Assembly (NCBI GenBank): GCA_958510875.1
Contig: OY294067.1
Span: 277,184,742 to 277,248,741 of the forward strand
Length of the DNA stretch: 64,000 bases
Direction: 5' to 3'
From: Endomychus coccineus
Taxonomy: Eukaryota; Arthropoda; Insecta; Coleoptera; Endomychidae
Shown: piece by piece, positions 53,339 to 63,976 of the stretch
How positions within the stretch are numbered: position 1 is the stretch's first letter
Layout of the letters: every line of letters starts with the position of its first letter
Program-made: the position numbers and the translations under genes
The notes under the pieces: generated by a model
The model's input: the letters and a program-made list of their open reading frames with translations, nothing else
What the model was told of the DNA's origin: nothing
Databases searched by the model: none

Positions 53339-53715
53339 TCAGCGAAAAATTCTTAAAGCGATAGAAAACCTAAAACATCCAAACAATCTAAACTGTGACT
53401 CAGGATATTACCTTCCCAACATTTGAAAACCCATCCTCGAAAATTCCATTTCGAACAACGGCAGCATCGGGTGCCATAACGGAGTTAACCATCGGAATAA
53501 AGACACACTGAACTGTAGCTTGAAGGTTTTTTCCCACAATAAATACCGCTACAGTAACCAGAAGAAACATTTTCAGTTCACGCCTCAAACTTGTCCTGAA
53601 GATGCCACCTGTAATGGTTGGCGAAACGTCGGCATCAAGTCGTGCTATTGTGACGCGGAATCCATCCGAAAGCCAAGAATTAGCTATCCGTGGAAGTCTA
53701 CTTTTCAGGTCAGAT
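53339..53715 (+). pseudogene. Penelope-like element 3' end, inverted relative to 51650-52215
   Basis: The plus strand matches the 51660-52040 segment in inverse orientation, including AACCCATCCTCGAAAATTCC, GTTAAC...ATTCC and the hammerhead-like terminal repeat. The minus-strand 62-codon open frame here (53400-53588) is therefore repeat-derived. A stretch DAAVVRNGI superficially recalls DDAH but is part of this repeat. Confidence 0.8.
53590..53645 (+). ncRNA. Hammerhead-like motif in Penelope terminal repeat (right copy)
   Basis: CTGAAGA at 53596-53602, stem II GCCACC/GGTTGGC (one bulged base), GAAA at 53623-53626, then CGTCGGCATCAAG. Pairing CTTG/CAAG can close stem I weakly. It is oriented away from the left copy, so the two motifs point outward. 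Confidence 0.5.
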
Positions 53716-54462
53716 GAAGATAATATAATAAGAGAGATATGAGTAAATTATATCATCAATAATTAACGTGAGCTATTGATTTCTGATGATGTACTTAACG
53801 TGTTATTGTTATTATTGATAGTAATACCAATGAGCTATAATGTCAACACGTATCTTTGCAGTTATAGCTAATTACCTCTTTATAAAATTTTATGGAGTAT
53901 ACGTTGCAAAACTTACAATGAAATCTTTGTATTCTAACAGCTCAAGAAATACCCATAATATATTTTCCAATAGCTTACATCCTTTATTTGATGAATTTCC
54001 CATCTCTCTGTTTATTAATTTATATATTTATATATTTTTTCTTCGTTGAAATTAAGGTAAATCAATTGGAATTCTTTTTAAGATGATAATATGTCGCTAT
54101 TATTCCTTTATATCGTGGTGATAATCGAAACAACATATTGTGTCCCCCTAGTTTTTGCGCGCTGAATGATCTGATTCAAACTTCTTTTATTTCGTTTGAA
54201 AGATAATTAATCCATTGTGTGAGCACTAGGCGGAGACGCTCGCTGTCTGGTTTCGTATGTAAACAATTTCGTCTTTGTGGGAAAAGATCAAAAGTGTTCT
54301 GACATTATCAAGCGTTTCGCTGGACATTGCATTGGTTTTCATTATGCATTTTTAAAACAGAATTTCAATTACTTATTTATGTGAAAATATCAACACTACA
54401 GATATATATTATATTTTATTTAATTCATTTCTCTTAAATTAATTGTACTAAGACTACTATAC
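53716..54462. other. No gene recognised
   Basis: AT-rich; no recognised ORF, and no DDAH N-terminal exon on the minus strand. Confidence 0.35.
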
Positions 54463-54797
54463 AAGGTGTTCCTTAATGATAAGGGAATATTTTAAGGGGT
54501 GATTCTTGGGTCAATTTCAAGTAAAAAAGTTCCCATAAACCTGTCCTAAAACTCTGTTTTCGATATACAGGGTGACAAAGTTTTATATTGTTCAAAAATC
54601 TAGAAAATGATTTGAGATATTGAGCTGAGTTTTTGGAACTCAATATTTTTCTAGATTTTTGAGAAAAACCTAAAAAAAAAAAATTTGACACCTGTATATT
54701 GAAAACAGCGTTTTAGGACCGGTTTATAGAAACTTTTTTACTTAAAATAGACCCAGGATTCACCTTTTAAAATATTCGCATATCATTAAGGAACAAC
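54463..54797. mobile_element. Palindromic MITE (~335 bp)
   Basis: The left arm (AGGTGTTCCTTAATGATAAG, then CTTGGGTCAATTTCAAGTAA, then CCTAAAACTCTGTTTTCGAT) is inverted in the right arm (54690-54797, ending TCATTAAGGAACAACCT). The centre has a further inverted pair around AAAAATCTAGAAAA. No ORF. Confidence 0.82.
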
Positions 54798-54948
54798 CTC
54801 TACAGAATATTAAACAAGTTTGGAAAAGCAAAGTTTCACTAAACGAATATAGTACGTAAAGACGGAAATATAATACATATGGGTTAAGTTAAACTATTTC
54901 CTCGCAGATTTAAATGTAATTCATACCTGGGTCAAAATCATTATTACA

Positions 54949-56204
54949 CTGGGTTCCCCATAATAGACTACCCATTTTATATTATTAATAAATTCCCTAC
55001 GAGATAACTAAATAGGTTGTTCTCTGTGGGATTATCTTCTATAGTCTTTGGGATTTAAGTAAATTATTAATCAAGTAGGCGCCTGTCACAAATAAATTTT
55101 AAATTAATAATTTCGTGGAACGCCATTTTTCTACGAGAAGTTTGTTAGTTTTCATCAATAATTATTTAATTTTTTTGCTTTGAGACATTATTTCAACATC
55201 CGTTTGAACTTTCATGGATTACTCAGTCCAACAACGTGTGTTTTGTGTAGAAACTTACATAAGAAGCAATTCGATAGAAGAAGTTAGGCGTGAATTCCGG
55301 CGTCAATTTAATAACAACAATAGGGGTCACGCGCCAAATCGTAAAACTGTTCAGTTATGGGTTCGTCATTGGCGTGAAAATGGTTCTGTACAAAATTTGA
55401 AGAAGTCTGGACGTCGAAGAACAGTTCGTACACCAGAAAATATCGAACGAGTTAGAATTGCATTTACGAGAAGTCCTAAAAGGTCTGCTAATCGACAAAC
55501 CCTTATCCTAGGAATATCGAAGGGAAGCTTAGATGGAATTCTTCAAAGGGATTTAAAATTTCATCCCTATAAATACCAAATGGCACAGCACCTTAGCAAT
55601 CAAAATAAAGAAGCAGGTTAGCATTTTGTCAAGAATTTTTGGATTTACATCAAGGAGCAATTCACAGAGTCCTAATGACCGACGAAGCAAATTTTTATTT
55701 GAACGGCATGGTCAATAAACAGAATTTTAGATACTGGTCAAATGAAAATCTTCGTGAAATCTTTACACAGAACCTCCATAATCCAAAAGTTGTTGTGTCG
55801 TGTGGAGTAGGATCTTTTGTTATTATTGGCCCTTATTTTTTTGAGGATGAAAATAACCGCGCTGTAACAGTAACATCCGAGCGCTATGTTAATATGCTAG
55901 AGACATTTCTCATTCCAGAATTAAATAGACGAGGATTACTAAACAATGCCTTACTATTTCAACAAGATGGGGCAACAGCTCATACCGCCAGAAACTCAAC
56001 AAGTTTGAAAAATGTGTTGAAACTGGTGGAGGTCATTTAGAAGACGTGATTTTTAAAAGTTAGAATTAAATTAGCCAAATATTCATAAGTTATCATAAAT
56101 CCCAAAGAGTTAGCTGTAATTTAGTAAAATAAAAAGTTTGTTTTGTTAACTAAAAAAATTTTAATTCAAATATTAAAATGGGTAGTCTATTATGGGGAAC
56201 CCAG
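54949..56204 (+). mobile_element. Tc1/mariner-family element with 31-bp inverted ends, transposase broken
   Basis: The left CTGGGTTCCCCATAATAGAC and the inward-read right end are identical for at least 31 bp (to ACCCATTTTA). TA follows the right end; the left neighbour is CA, probably a mutated TA. Inside is a transposase interrupted by a stop and an internal deletion. Confidence 0.92.
55214..56040 (+). pseudogene. Tc1/mariner-type transposase, frameshifted and internally deleted
   Basis: The N-terminal frame starts MDYSVQQRVFCVETYIRSNS (helix-turn-helix region, ATG at 55214), with KKSGRRRTVRTPENIERVR as linker, and stops at 55621. The second frame has VLMTDEANFYLNGMVNKQNF (first Asp box), NPKVVVSCGVGSFVIIGPYF and LLFQQDGATAHTARN (second Asp). 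After that the sequence jumps to the C-terminal CVETGGGHLEDVIF in another frame, so the third Asp region is deleted. Confidence 0.9.
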
Positions 56205-58200
56205 TATTTACTGAGGAGTTTCAAATTTCGAAAAAATTCAATAAGGTAAACGGTTTAGGTGTATCAAGAGTAATACCATTATCCATTAATGATGGTAAGT
56301 GAAAGTCAACTGAAGCATTTTAAGCAGTTGATTTGTAATGACCCCCCCTTTAAAATCCTATAAATTTTTCTTTCTCTATTGTTTTAGGGAAAATTTACTT
56401 CTAAAACTATTTTACTTGTAATTTTTCCAAAAAACTCGTTTTCAACTAATAACTCTAAAGCCAACATGTTGCTATAAAATGATCCTTCATATTTGACAAT
56501 TCCCCTTAAATCGACTATTTTCATCGGGATGTAATTGGCGAAACATAAACAAACACCTTATTAAGCGTTTCCCAAAGCAAGTGGTTCGTTGAAGCCTAGC
56601 TAGGGGGCTATTATTTCCGCATCCAATGTATTTATTTGGGTGGGTTGAAAATCTCCTTCACGAATAAACCAATATTCCAGTCTGAGTTGCAATCGTCAGT
56701 AAATCCGTGAGAGTATATTGAAAAAATTCCAAATAACTTTCGTCAGTTAGTCGATCGAGTAAAAATCAATCAAATAACAATCAACAACTATTTATTTCAA
56801 ACTGTCGTTGGAAATGTCGAGGAATTATCAAATGAGAGTTTACATCAGAATGTGGATGTGGGTTACGTAGGTATATTTGTGTTCCTTTCCCTCATCAGTA
56901 AAAATACACTGCACATGATTAAGATATTCTTCCACACGTCTGCTGCAGTTTGTAGAAACCTAACACTTAACAGCATTGCCTTGTTCACTGAATGAACATT
57001 TTCCAGCCATTTCCCAATGACTTTTTTCTAATTGTCAACTTTGAAGTATACATTCATATCTATTTATGTTTTAGTAGTTGCGTAGGTAGCATTGTTAAAC
57101 ATTTCTCTAGTTATTCAATTTTTTCTTGACTTTTTTGAAAAAAAAACAAAAGATAAAAATTAGATTCTACTCGAAGCGATTTCAGATCTCCGATTTACGT
57201 GCAAAAGTTTTGCATCGGGCTTTTTCTCAGCCATTTCCAAAACTATGATAAAAATATTACTGAAATAAAATAACTTTTTTGCTAATTGTCAACATTAGGA
57301 ATGATTTTGGTGGTATGTTGATAATAGGACTGAAGAGTATGAATTTGAATATACAGTATCTTATAGATTTTGGTCCTATTTTGGTCACGTAGCTACATTT
57401 AAATTTTTATTGTGCTTATTTATATCCAGTCAGGATCGTCGTTATATCATCATTCTGTTCCATTTATTTGAACCTTAATCACAGCAGGGCAAAAGAAGGT
57501 CAAAGTTTAACAATGGTTGAATTGGCAATGTTAGACGGAAGTAATAACACTATTCGTAATGATTGTATCTTTTGTTATGCAATTATTTACTTTCGTGTAC
57601 AATAGTTAATAGCAGTTAAATTTTTGTTATTCAAAGTGTTGTCTTGAAACTGGGGTTTATCCGTATTTTGTTAAATACTTCTGGAATCGGATATCGGAGA
57701 AAAGTCATCGGAGCAATAATTGTTCTTCATAAAAATATCTGGAAACTTTGGTACATTTTGGTAACTTGACAATTTTACAGCAATTTTTTCAAATTTCTAT
57801 AGAAACGGTAAACATGTATGGGAGGGGAACTCTGTTATGTATTAATGAGTTGAAGCTAATTGGCTCTGAGAAAATAATTATTTGGTTATATGTACATACA
57901 TATAACATATGAAATATGGTTACTGTCATACTTTATATAATTCACCTTTTATAATGAAATAATAATAAGTTAAAATAATAATAAATAAGTGTCACTTTCC
58001 AATATTACTTGGATGTTAACGTGAAATTTTAGAATCTTTCTTCTAGATTCAAGGAAAAAAATAACAGTTGGTACTTCAATTATTAAATATAAAAAAGGTA
58101 GTAATTTTTTACGAAACACTTGAGTTTTGGAGATACCGCGACGAGACAGGAAGAACATAGGGTATTTTTGAAATCGGTAGGTGGGGTCGTAAAGAACCCT
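56205..58200. other. No gene recognised
   Basis: AT-rich sequence. The minus-strand open frame 57970-58293 runs antisense into a LINE and shows no family similarity. Confidence 0.35.
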
Positions 58201-58239
58201 TGAAAAAATCTTATTGCAAACTAGATTTATATATAAACA

Positions 58240-58710
58240 GATACCCTTTTTTTCTTGATCTTGCGGAAGCATTTGACACAGTAAATCATGCACTATTGAT
58301 TAAAAAATTAGAAAAATGCGGAATCAGAGGTATTACACTTAAACTAATTGAAAGTTATCTACAAAATAGGAAAAACTGGTCAGGATAAATAAAACGAAAA
58401 GTGATCTTATGGTTGTAACTAGAGGAGTACTACAAAGAACTATTCTAGGGTCCCTATTATTTATTGTTCACATAAACGACATGATAGATGTCCTTGAGAA
58501 ATGTAAAATTGTTACATACGCAGATGACACAGTACTTATGGCATCAGCGGATATTTGGGAAGACCTGAAAAACTATTGCAAAAACAGCTTGAATACTTGA
58601 AAGATTGGTTAGATCATAATAAACTAGCAATCAATATCAATAAAACTGTATGTCTTACTGTAACAAACTGTAATGATACACAACCACAACTTTCTGGAAT
58701 TGAGTGGAGA
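58240..58710 (+). pseudogene. LINE reverse-transcriptase fragment
   Basis: Plus strand: FLDLAEAFDTVNHALLIKKL, CGIRGITLKLIESYLQNRK, then after a stop VTRGVLQRTILGSLLFIVHI, CKIVTYADDTVLMASADIWE and LDHNKLAINI. The YADD catalytic box is intact, but stops and a frameshift interrupt the frame, and both ends are truncated. Confidence 0.88.
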
Positions 58711-58900
58711 AGAAGATAATAATATGGCCATACCACTTGAACTAGATCAGAAATACATGCCTGAAGCACTGGCATAATACTACAAAGAGGATCAGAAAAA
58801 TTCATAAATAATTTATGACAAGAAACAAAGATATAGTATTGCCCAAAGCTATTTTGTAAGTTTAGAGAGAAAGAGTCCGAAATGTTCAGCTATAAAGACT

Positions 58901-60469
58901 TATAGTCGAGGAAATATAGCCGTAAAAAGGCCAAAACCTTCAATTTTTTACTGGCAACCTGTATCGAGATGCAGTTTTCGCCATTCACTTCAGAAACACA
59001 ATAGAAAAAAATGTGCCGTATTTGTTTTACCAGGAAAAGTTTGGTTGCACTTGTGCATGTAAAAAAATGTATCTAAATAATGCGACTTGCGGAACTGTAT
59101 TGTTGCTCACCAAATATTAACCAAAATTGGCCAAAAGTTGTTGTTTGAGTCGCTAATTACGAATTTTATGATTACAAAACGCCACGCTGCATTCTGGGGC
59201 AGATTTCAGGGGCTTGGGGGGATTTGCAATATAAAGCGGAAATCCTCAATTATTCTGTATTTTGGGATTTTTAAGCACAGACTACGTGATGTTCGTTAAC
59301 TCAAGTCCCCGGGGCAAAGTGGGGCAATGTGGGGCACTTGGGACTATTAACGAATTTCAACCATCAAACCTAAAAACCTTGTTCCCTGGGTGTTTTTGGG
59401 GTCGCTGATTACAAATCTTAGGATTACAAAACGGCACGCTGCACCCTGAGGCAGATTTCAGGGGCATGGGTGGGGGGATTTGCAGTATAAAGCGGAAATC
59501 CTAAAATTTTCTCAATTATTCTGTATTATATGGCAATTTTGGGATTTTTAAGCACAGACTAAGTGATGTTGTTCGTTAACTCAAGTGCCCGGGGCAAAGT
59601 GGGGCACTTGGGACTATTAGCGAATTTCAACCATCAAACCTAAAAACCTTGTTCCCTGGATGTTTTTGGGGTCGCTGATTACGAATCTTACGATTACAAA
59701 ACGTCACGCTGCACCCTGAGGCAGATTTCAGGGGCATGGGTGGGGGGATTTGCAGTATAAAGCGGAAATCCTAAAATGTTCTCAATTATTCTGTATTATA
59801 TGACAATTTTGGGATTTTTAAGCACAGACTAAGTGATGTTGTTCGTTAACTCAAGTGCCCGGGGCAAAGTGGGGCACTTGGGACTATTAGCGAATTTCAA
59901 CCATCAAACCTAAAAACATTGTTCCATGGGTGTTTTTGGGGTCGCTGATTACGAATCTTACGATTACAAAACGCCACGCTGCACCCTGAGGCAGATTTCA
60001 GGGGCATGGGTGGGGGTATTTTGCAGTATAAAGCGGAAATCCTCAAATTTTCTCAATTATTCCGTATTCTGGGATTTTTAAGCACATACTAAGTGATGTT
60101 CGTTAACTCAAGTGCCCGGGGCAATGTGGGGCACTGTAATTTCCGTTTTATACTGCAAATACCCCCCCAGCTCTTGAAATCTGCCCCAGAATGCAGCGTG
60201 GCGTTTTGTAAACAACAAATTCGTTATCAGCGACCCCAAAAACTCCCGAGTAACAAATTTTGGTTAATATTTGGTGAGCAACAATACAGTTCCGCAAATC
60301 GCATTATTTAGATGCATTTTTTTCATGCACAAGTGCAACGAAGCTTTTCCTGGTAAAACAAGTATGGCACATTTTTTTCTATTGTGTTTCTGAAGCAAAT
60401 GGCGAAAACGCATCTTGATACAGGTTCCCAGTAAAAAATTAAGGTATTTGGCTATAATTCCTCGACTAT
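58901..60469. mobile_element. Non-autonomous element with TATAGTCGAGG ends, ~200-bp arms and 270-bp tandem repeats
   Basis: The left arm 58901-59125 (TATAGTCGAGGAAATATAGC) is inverted at 60258-60469. Between the arms a 270-bp unit is tandemly repeated (TGTTTTTGGG at 59391, 59661, 59931), each unit including GGTCGCTGATTA and GGGGCAAAGTGGGGCACTTG. Its ends match those of the element at 26904-27726. No coding capacity. Confidence 0.85.
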
Positions 60470-60779
60470 TAATAATCTGCCGAATAGTCACAAAGCAATT
60501 AAAAAGAGTGATTACAAGATAGAATACAAAGATGTACAAAAAAAAACACTACACATAACTATTATTAACATTTTCTTTTCTTTGCCGTTTTTGGTTTCAG
60601 TAAAAATTATCAATGTTCTTATTATTTTTCTTATATATACGTATTGTTCTTTATTTATCTATTTGTTATTCAATTTTTTCTTCTATAATTTTTTTGTAAG
60701 ATTATAACCAGCCTGCATACTACGGCATCTCTGCAGGATTGATGGGTAATGTTCATTTTCTAAACCTGGTTTTATTATA

Positions 60780-61745
60780 CCGGGATATCAAAAATTACCT
60801 TGGTCAAGGGTGGTTGTGGAATCTAAAACGTGTGTCTTACTTTACTTGTGTCAAATTAATTAATTTGAAGTTTCTAAAAGTGCGAAATTTCGCAATTTTA
60901 TACGAATGTTATAACACTCAGAGGTCTCTAGCGCTTTAGACTCCGGGATTTTCACTTGGCCTATCGACATAAGAAGGTTCGAGTTGTATAAAAACACAAT
61001 TGCATGAACGCCAGATGTCCTATGTCATTAGTTACGAACGTAATCATTTTGACATATGCCTCGAGGAGCTCGCTGCGCGTCAGTTAGAGTTTATACATTT
61101 TACCTCGATCTTGTTAATTTGGGGCCGTTTCGTGCCCCGTGCGTCCAGCGCCAGTTGTAATGAAATGTTTTCGGCTATGGGCCGCTAGCTTTTACCCGCT
61201 TCGTGTTTATTTTAGTCGCAAGAAAATTCCCTTTGGTACGTCGCACGTTAGACGAGCGTGGCTGAGACCTGAGAGTACCTGCTTCTATTTTAATTAAATT
61301 TTCCTATTTAAACGGAATTTTTGGAAAAAAGAAGGGCCGTCGAGTGCGTATCGCGACTAAATCTAACTACATGGAGCGAAAACGGTACGCAAAAAGCCCT
61401 CGTAACGAAGTTCTATGTTCCTAACTTTTGCACTTTTCCAACTCGCGAACTACGGGCTTCTCACGTGAACGTCATTCCGTTTATCGAAAATTAACTATTT
61501 TCAAACCGTTTTCGACCCGGTTTGTGGCTATCCCGACCTTTTAAAAGGTTCAAAGTTAACATTTCGACAATTTTTATTACTATATTAATTTGTAGTTCAT
61601 TATTGTTTTACAACTGAAATAAATAGGTATGAAATTTGTAGGTTATTGATGATGTCAGTGTGACAGTGACATAATTATTTCAAAAGTAAAGTAAGACACA
61701 CGATTCCACAACTACCCTTGACCAAGTTAATTTTTGATATCCCGG
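60780..61745. mobile_element. Non-autonomous relative of the 20.4-kb mariner-like element
   Basis: The left end CCGGGATATCAAAAATTACC and the right end (reading inward CCGGGATATCAAAAATTAAC) match the termini at 20364 and 21931, with TA on both sides (60778-60779, 61746-61747). The right arm matches the full ~170-bp terminal repeat, the left only about 65 bp. The interior (60850-61585) is unrelated to the transposase and resembles the repeat at 63165-63340, so it looks like an insertion or captured segment. Confidence 0.85.
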
Positions 61746-61834
61746 TACTTCACTTTATTACTTTATAGTTATTCTTTCAAATTAGAAAAACATAAATATA
61801 TGTTTTTTTTTGATCAATACTTTGTTCAGAGTTG

Positions 61835-61909
<75 letters not shown>
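61835..61909. repeat. (GA)n microsatellite
   Basis: About 36 uninterrupted GA units. The Arg-Glu repeat frames that overlap it are artefacts. Confidence 0.97.
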
Positions 61910-61911
<2 letters not shown>

Positions 61912-63090
61912 TTATTCTGTTGGGGTTCGGTATAGTACCAGTGTTTGGTATTGTTGTAAATTATTTCTATTTTTGCGTTTTTTCATAGAACGTTGCCAGG
62001 TTACTTTAGAATATACAACTTTTAGTTGGCAGTAGACAATCGAATGATACTATACATAAATATTATTTTTCATAACCTTTGGGTTTAGGATTAATAAGCA
62101 GTTTTCCAATATCTTTTCAATTATAGATATAATTTCCTATTCAGTACATTTCGAACCATGTAATTTTTTCGTAACTTCCATGTCTTTCATTCGGGAAAGG
62201 ACGCGCCCCCTTAACCCATATAAACTCGGATTAACTGCAATCACTTGACTTAGTTTCCTTTGTATTGGAAAATTGATTTCTATTCATTCTATTATGTTTT
62301 TCCTTAGTCAATCTGTCATTCCTATAATAAACTGCCGTCAATGAGAGAGTAGGAGTAGTATTAACGCGAATGAACGTTCGAAAAAAGTGGAGTATATCAA
62401 TTAGGAAGAGTGAACATAGCACACAGGCATTTCCGTGACCTAATTACTGGTTAAGTGGTTCAATAACGTAAATTAAAACAGACATTTATAGTGTTGCAGC
62501 TCTATACATGTATCCCTTTGGAAATATCGACGTTTCTCACATCAAGCCTGAATGGCACCGCCAATAATTGTGTTAGAGAATCGTGACTGGAGATTGGTGC
62601 AAGATATATCAGGCATCCATTTTTATGTCTGTTCCATTCGCATTAGATTATATAAGCCAGCATAAAAATGTTAATCTGTCCTAGTAAAAGAAGGTCAAAG
62701 CAACCAACTGACGAATGTGATGTTTTATTGGAAATGTTTAGTAATACGAGTTTGTCACATAACATGATATCATACATACTGTACTACTCAACTGTTAACG
62801 TGCTATATGGATAGACTCAATAATATCATGGTTCAGATAAAGAATGTAGATATAATATGAACAATATGTTTGTACTTCTAACAAACTATATTTCAAACCA
62901 ACTGAAAGAATAAGTTCAAAGATGAAAAAAAATTAAAACGTGTGGCACTCGGGGACTGCCGCGGTAAAGCTATTGCATAGCACTACGCCACTGGAAAAAG
63001 TTGGACAGAAAAACATCCACTACCCCTTCAAAATCTTCACGAATTATGAGTAAAAAAGAGTATAATCTTGATCTCTATGAAGACTATTCT
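61910..63090. other. No gene recognised
   Basis: A CG-richer patch at 62940-62995 (GGGGACTGCCGCGGTAAAGC and TTGCATAGCACTACG) has the look of a dispersed repeat fragment but could not be assigned. Confidence 0.3.
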
Positions 63091-63100
63091 GTGACAAGTG

Positions 63101-63138
63101 CATAGATAACTCTACTACCGGTAGTAGAGTTATCTATG
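63101..63138. repeat. Perfect 38-bp palindrome bracketed by 10-bp direct repeats
   Basis: CATAGATAACTCTACTACC is followed by its exact reverse complement. GTGACAAGTG lies immediately on both sides (63091-63100 and 63139-63148). It looks like a tiny insertion with a 10-bp target duplication. Confidence 0.9.
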
Positions 63139-63164
63139 GTGACAAGTGTCAGTTGACTTGTAAA

Positions 63165-63340
63165 CACAATTTTATACGAAAGTTTTAACGTTCAGATCTC
63201 GATAGCGCTTCCGGCTCCGAGATTTTCACGTGGCCTATCGAAATTAGAAAATTAATCAATTCAAAACAGTTTTCGACCCAGTTTGGGGCTATCACGACCT
63301 TTTAAAAGGTTCAAAGTTAACATTTCGACAATTTTAAGCT
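63165..63340 (+). repeat. Deleted copy of the repeat at 60890-61585
   Basis: TTTTATACGAA...GGCCTATCGA matches 60897-60970 and GACCTTTTAAAAGGTTCAAA with flanks matches 61530-61580. About 500 bp present between them at 61 kb are missing here. Confidence 0.7.
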
Positions 63341-63729
63341 CGGCCGAGCCACATGGTAGGCGGAGTAGTGGGTGTCAGGATATTTCGTTACAGTATTTGT
63401 TTTTTGTTTTTTTAGATTTTCGATACGGTATTTGTCTTTTGTTATTTTCTTCTTGATTCGGTCGCCGCGCTCAAAGCCCGGGATAAAAGCTATATGCAAT
63501 AGCTTAAAAATCGTTTTTAAATTCAGCAATTGTTTTACTAAGACGGGGGTCTTCAAACTATCCAGCCTTAGGGCCATGCTGTTTAAACCAGCAAGTTTCA
63601 AGGGCTAAAACCGTTTTAAATTGTCATTATCTATAATTTCTAGACTAGTAGCCGAGTGCGCGCCCTGAGCGAGCAGAGACTTGCTAAATTCACTAGTTCA
63701 CTTACTATTGTGTAATAACTGTACTTTAT

Positions 63730-63976
63730 TGTTACGACCGCGACACTTGACGAAACCTGGTAGTCACACGCGGAAATAGGTTGTAGTAGTACCCTTTAGC
63801 GCTTTATCCCACTCTCTTCTAGATGGTATTAATTGGAGTATAAAAAGGCTAGCGGCGCGACCGCGAGTCAGTCCGCCTAGGGAAGGCGAAGGTAGCGAAA
63901 CTGTCTGTTGTGAAATAAGGTAGTGCGTAACTCCTTAAAACGTATTTGTTCGTGTTTGAAGGACATCTTCGTAACA
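63730..63976 (+). repeat. Candidate LTR (247 bp) with TATA box and initiator
   Basis: The segment opens TGTTACGA and closes TCGTAACA, an LTR-type inverted end pair. TATAAAAAG starts at 63839 and TCAGTC at 63868, placing the initiator A 31 bases after the TATA start, the expected spacing for a Pol II promoter. The start TGTTACG is common in Ty3/gypsy LTRs. The window ends 24 bp later, so it is unknown whether an internal region follows. Flanking bases do not show a clear target duplication. Confidence 0.6.

Noticed and set aside
53400..53588. Minus-strand 62-aa frame with DAAVVRNGI, briefly considered as the missing DDAH N-terminal exon
   Set aside because: The same DNA occurs, in inverse orientation, at 51780-51950 as part of the Penelope-like 3' end, and no splice phase fits the DDAH exon at 51201-51303.
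57970..58293. 107-aa minus-strand frame
   Set aside because: Antisense to a LINE RT at its right end, no recognisable domain.
61734..62035. Arg-Glu repeat proteins in two frames
   Set aside because: They are translations of the (GA)n microsatellite.
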